Source: Aurantiochytrium sp. KH105 (Eukaryota; Sar; Bigyra; Thraustochytrida; Thraustochytriidae). From it: a stretch of DNA of 64,000 nt. The stretch is taken from positions 1-64,000 of the forward strand of contig BGKB01000175.1 of NCBI GenBank assembly GCA_003116975.1, in the 5' to 3' direction. The translations under genes were made by a program, and so were the position numbers. This document shows, one piece after another, positions 61,651-64,000 of this stretch. A model generated the notes under the pieces. The model searched no databases. It was not told the DNA's origin and saw nothing but the letters and a program-made list of their open reading frames with translations. Position 1 is the first letter of the stretch. Every line of letters begins with the position of its first letter.

Positions 61651-64000
61651 ATGGAGGCGCGCGTCTCGCACGTCCGCGTGAGGCGCGCGGCGCGCTTCGA
61701 GGCGGCCAGGCTCGAGGACCATGTCGGCCAGGCCGCGAGCTTCGCGGTGGCGCAGGACGGCAGCGCGGCGCTGTGCGGAGGCCCGGCAGGCTCGCTGTGG
61801 CATGCCGGGCTCGGCGTGGAGCAAGGCGAGCTGAGCCGGTTCCAGCTGGTGAGCGGCCCGGCGTCGCGGCCGGTCTCGGCCCCGGTCTGCGCCGTCGCAA
61901 ACCTGCCGAACTCGCGAGGACGAGCAGTCCTTGCGCTTTGGCAAAGCAACGAAGTCCTGCTCACCGCACCGCTGCTGCAGGAAAGTGGCGTTGGCGAGGC
62001 AGGGAACGCAGTGATCTCTCTGCGAGCTTTTGGGGGCGAGGACCCCGCTGCAGTTGGCGCCGTGTGCGCTCTTGCGACCGATGTCGGCATCGTGGCCTGG
62101 GGCACCGAACGTGGCCATGCCTTTGTTTGCAAGGTTGGTGACGATTTGCAGTCAGAAGATGTGCAAGCAATGAGTTTGCCACGTGGTGACGATCTTTTGC
62201 TCGCATACAAGGATGGAAATGGTGCTGGAATCGGTGCTGTTTCGATGTTGCCTCGAGGCAGGGTGGCCTTTGGATTCGATGATGGCCTTGTACGCATTTG
62301 GCGACTTGGCCCCAGCGCTGCAAAAACGCTGGCGACGCCAGAGATACAGATTCGCTCCGAACCGTGCATGATCATGTGTCTCGTGGGTCTGGATCGCCCA
62401 GTTTCGCACGGTGCATCATCTCAGTTGCAGCCGCTTCTCGTGTCTGGTGCTGAGGACGGGTGCGTCTTTGTGTGGGGCCTGCAACCGAATCAGCCGTCTT
62501 CGCGGCTTGCTTCCATTGGGAACTTTGCCGGAGACCCAGTGCACAGCGTTGCTATCTACGCCAAGGGAACGGGGCCGCTTGGCGAGATTTTTGAGCCTGT
62601 CGTGGCGGTTGGCGACGACGCGGGTAGCGTATGGATCTATGCCGGGCCAGAGGATGCGGGTTCGCGAGTACTCAGGTCCGAGCCTTGGCGTTTGGTGCAC
62701 AAATTCAACGTGGGCTCTCCTGTGGTGTCATGCCAATTCGTCAGTGATGGCACTTTGTACATTGCCAGTTGTGAACGTGGCGTTGCGAAGTTTACACTTG
62801 CGACGCTTTTGAATCAAAGCGCTCGCTCTGTGCCTGATTTCATGGTTGGAGAATCGGCTGGTATTGTAGAGGACAATGCGGAATGTAACGGTGATCTCGC
62901 GGACGATCAATATCAAGTAAATGAAGAGGACCATGACGACAGCAGCAGTAAAGAAGAAGAAGAAGAAGAAGAAGAGGAAGAGGAAGAGGAAGAGAAGCCC
63001 TTTTCCGCGCCAATGCCACAGCCCACGCCTCATCCTACACACCCTCGTGATTCTCCTGGTCTTGATGCAGTATCGCCTGTCGAAGTTGAATACGCAGCGA
63101 GTAGCACTGTTGGAGGGAAAAAGGGTTCCGCGAGAGAGCGAAAGATGGAAACCTCTAAACAGCTTGCAAGGCCTCACAAGATACCTTCATTCAAGGAAGA
63201 CTTTGCCGAAGGGACAGTCGGCGCAGAGGAAGAAGAAATTCTTCAAGAGGATGCAGGAATGGAGGCGCCGCGCGAGGCGCCGATCCCTCATGAGCTGCCG
63301 GCATACCCTGAGCACGCTGAAGAAGAAACTTGTTACGACGGCTTTTTGGACGAGGACATACCGCCGCTGCCGCTGACTCAGTACCACGAGCCAAGCCTGC
63401 ACTCTAGTGAAAAGATCAAGGAGGCCTTGGAGAAGCTCAAGTTGGCCAAATTTGAGGACCATGAGACTGCCTCGATGCTAGCATCATCTGCAGCAGCAGC
63501 GCTAGGTTTGAGCGAACACTCTCGCATCGCGACGCGTAGTTTGGCTGTAGGTCGAAAGGAGCTAATGTACCAGTCTCTGGCGCCTCTGACAGATACGGAG
63601 CTGAGTATTCCCGCGGAGCCAGTCTATCAGCCGCGAAGAGCGAAACCACAGCTTTCCAAGGACTTTCGTCGCAAAACAATCATGCAACGCCAGCGCGAGG
63701 AGATTGAAAAACATCGCGTGATGCGTCTGGAGAAACAGCTCCGGGACGCAGAAGCCGGGCTATCGAGCGGCAGGGGCGACGGGACGACCCGCACCACCAC
63801 CACGACGACAACCACCACCACGACGACCACGCCAACATCCTCATCCTCGCAAGAACTTCACGAAGGCGAAGGCGGCTCTGGACTGGGACTTGCGGACGGC
63901 CGTAGCGACAATGTTGACGCTCTCGCCCGCGCTGACGATGACGACGCGTGGCTTCGCGGCATGACGCAGAGGTGGGCTCGCAAGGAATTTTACCTGACCA
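61651..64000 (+). CDS. WD-repeat protein, 3' end beyond the window
   Basis: 783 codons are open from ATG at 61651 to the right edge without a stop, so the protein is longer than shown. The N-terminal about 410 residues contain WD40-like blades, clearest at about 198-216 (GRVAFGFDDGLVRIWRL), 262-280 (LLVSGAEDGCVFVWGL) and 325-345 (VVAVGDDAGSVWIY). An acidic polyglutamate tract follows at about 434-450. The second half is disordered and charged, with a helical segment near 590-610 (IKEALEKLKLAKFEDHETA), a basic Arg/Gln-rich helix near 685-705 and a threonine tract near 713-727. The family beyond WD-repeat is not recognised. The ATG is the first after an in-frame stop about 100 bases upstream. 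Confidence 0.85.
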   Translation, partial: MEARVSHVRVRRAARFEAARLEDHVGQAASFAVAQDGSAALCGGPAGSLWHAGLGVEQGELSRFQLVSGPASRPVSAPVCAVANLPNSRGRAVLALWQSNEVLLTAPLLQESGVGEAGNAVISLRAFGGEDPAAVGAVCALATDVGIVAWGTERGHAFVCKVGDDLQSEDVQAMSLPRGDDLLLAYKDGNGAGIGAVSMLPRGRVAFGFDDGLVRIWRLGPSAAKTLATPEIQIRSEPCMIMCLVGLDRPVSHGASSQLQPLLVSGAEDGCVFVWGLQPNQPSSRLASIGNFAGDPVHSVAIYAKGTGPLGEIFEPVVAVGDDAGSVWIYAGPEDAGSRVLRSEPWRLVHKFNVGSPVVSCQFVSDGTLYIASCERGVAKFTLATLLNQSARSVPDFMVGESAGIVEDNAECNGDLADDQYQVNEEDHDDSSSKEEEEEEEEEEEEEEKPFSAPMPQPTPHPTHPRDSPGLDAVSPVEVEYAASSTVGGKKGSARERKMETSKQLARPHKIPSFKEDFAEGTVGAEEEEILQEDAGMEAPREAPIPHELPAYPEHAEEETCYDGFLDEDIPPLPLTQYHEPSLHSSEKIKEALEKLKLAKFEDHETASMLASSAAAALGLSEHSRIATRSLAVGRKELMYQSLAPLTDTELSIPAEPVYQPRRAKPQLSKDFRRKTIMQRQREEIEKHRVMRLEKQLRDAEAGLSSGRGDGTTRTTTTTTTTTTTTTPTSSSSQELHEGEGGSGLGLADGRSDNVDALARADDDDAWLRGMTQRWARKEFYLT

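Overview
This is a eukaryotic nuclear window. It is GC-rich, most genes are uninterrupted, and only three genes have clear short GT-AG introns. Several protein types point to a stramenopile protist, and a labyrinthulomycete/thraustochytrid is my best guess. They are a giant ankyrin plus TRAF-type zinc-finger protein, a complex I 75-kDa subunit cut down to its C-terminal domain, an LpxA-like acyltransferase, a fused pseudouridine glycosidase/kinase and a class II-like photolyase. The organism assignment is inference from gene content, not from any marker gene.

Layout. Positions 1-11616 are a gene desert of short tandem repeats and biased GC-rich words. It ends at a polyglutamine CXXC zinc-finger gene (11617-13134). 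A divergent pair follows: a membrane protein (minus) and a coiled-coil protein (plus), 14231-17865. A duplicated satellite separates this pair from the minus-strand NDUFS1 C-terminal-domain gene (18447-20072). A six-copy 55-bp satellite lies between that gene and a SAM methyltransferase (21300-22220, minus). Positions 22221-24990 are AT-richer with decayed-looking open stretches. Positions 24991-33464 form a second repeat-rich desert, again ending at a polyglutamine regulator-like gene (33465-35624).

From 36557 to the right edge the window is gene-dense. In order it holds: Sec14-PH-PH lipid-transfer protein; NatC catalytic subunit NAA30 (minus, one intron); REEP5/HVA22 ER-shaping protein (plus, two introns, divergent from NAA30); a mitochondrial-looking fused PsuG-PsuK enzyme (one intron); a four-CBS plus TPR protein (minus); RPA32 (plus, divergent); LpxA-like acyltransferase (minus); a 2488-residue ankyrin/TRAF-zinc-finger protein (minus); an LC8-type dynein light chain (plus, divergent); a class II-like photolyase (minus) with a C-terminal PIP box; and a WD-repeat protein (plus, divergent) that runs off the right edge.

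The genes do not form a pathway. The organising theme is divergent pairs with short shared upstream regions in gene-dense parts, against two regulator-like genes that each sit behind 8-11 kb of repeat-rich non-coding DNA. The strongest candidates for something new are the photolyase carrying a PCNA-binding peptide and the free-standing nuclear NDUFS1 molybdopterin-type domain with its own targeting peptide. I found no tRNA, rRNA, CRISPR, retroelement or intact DNA transposon.
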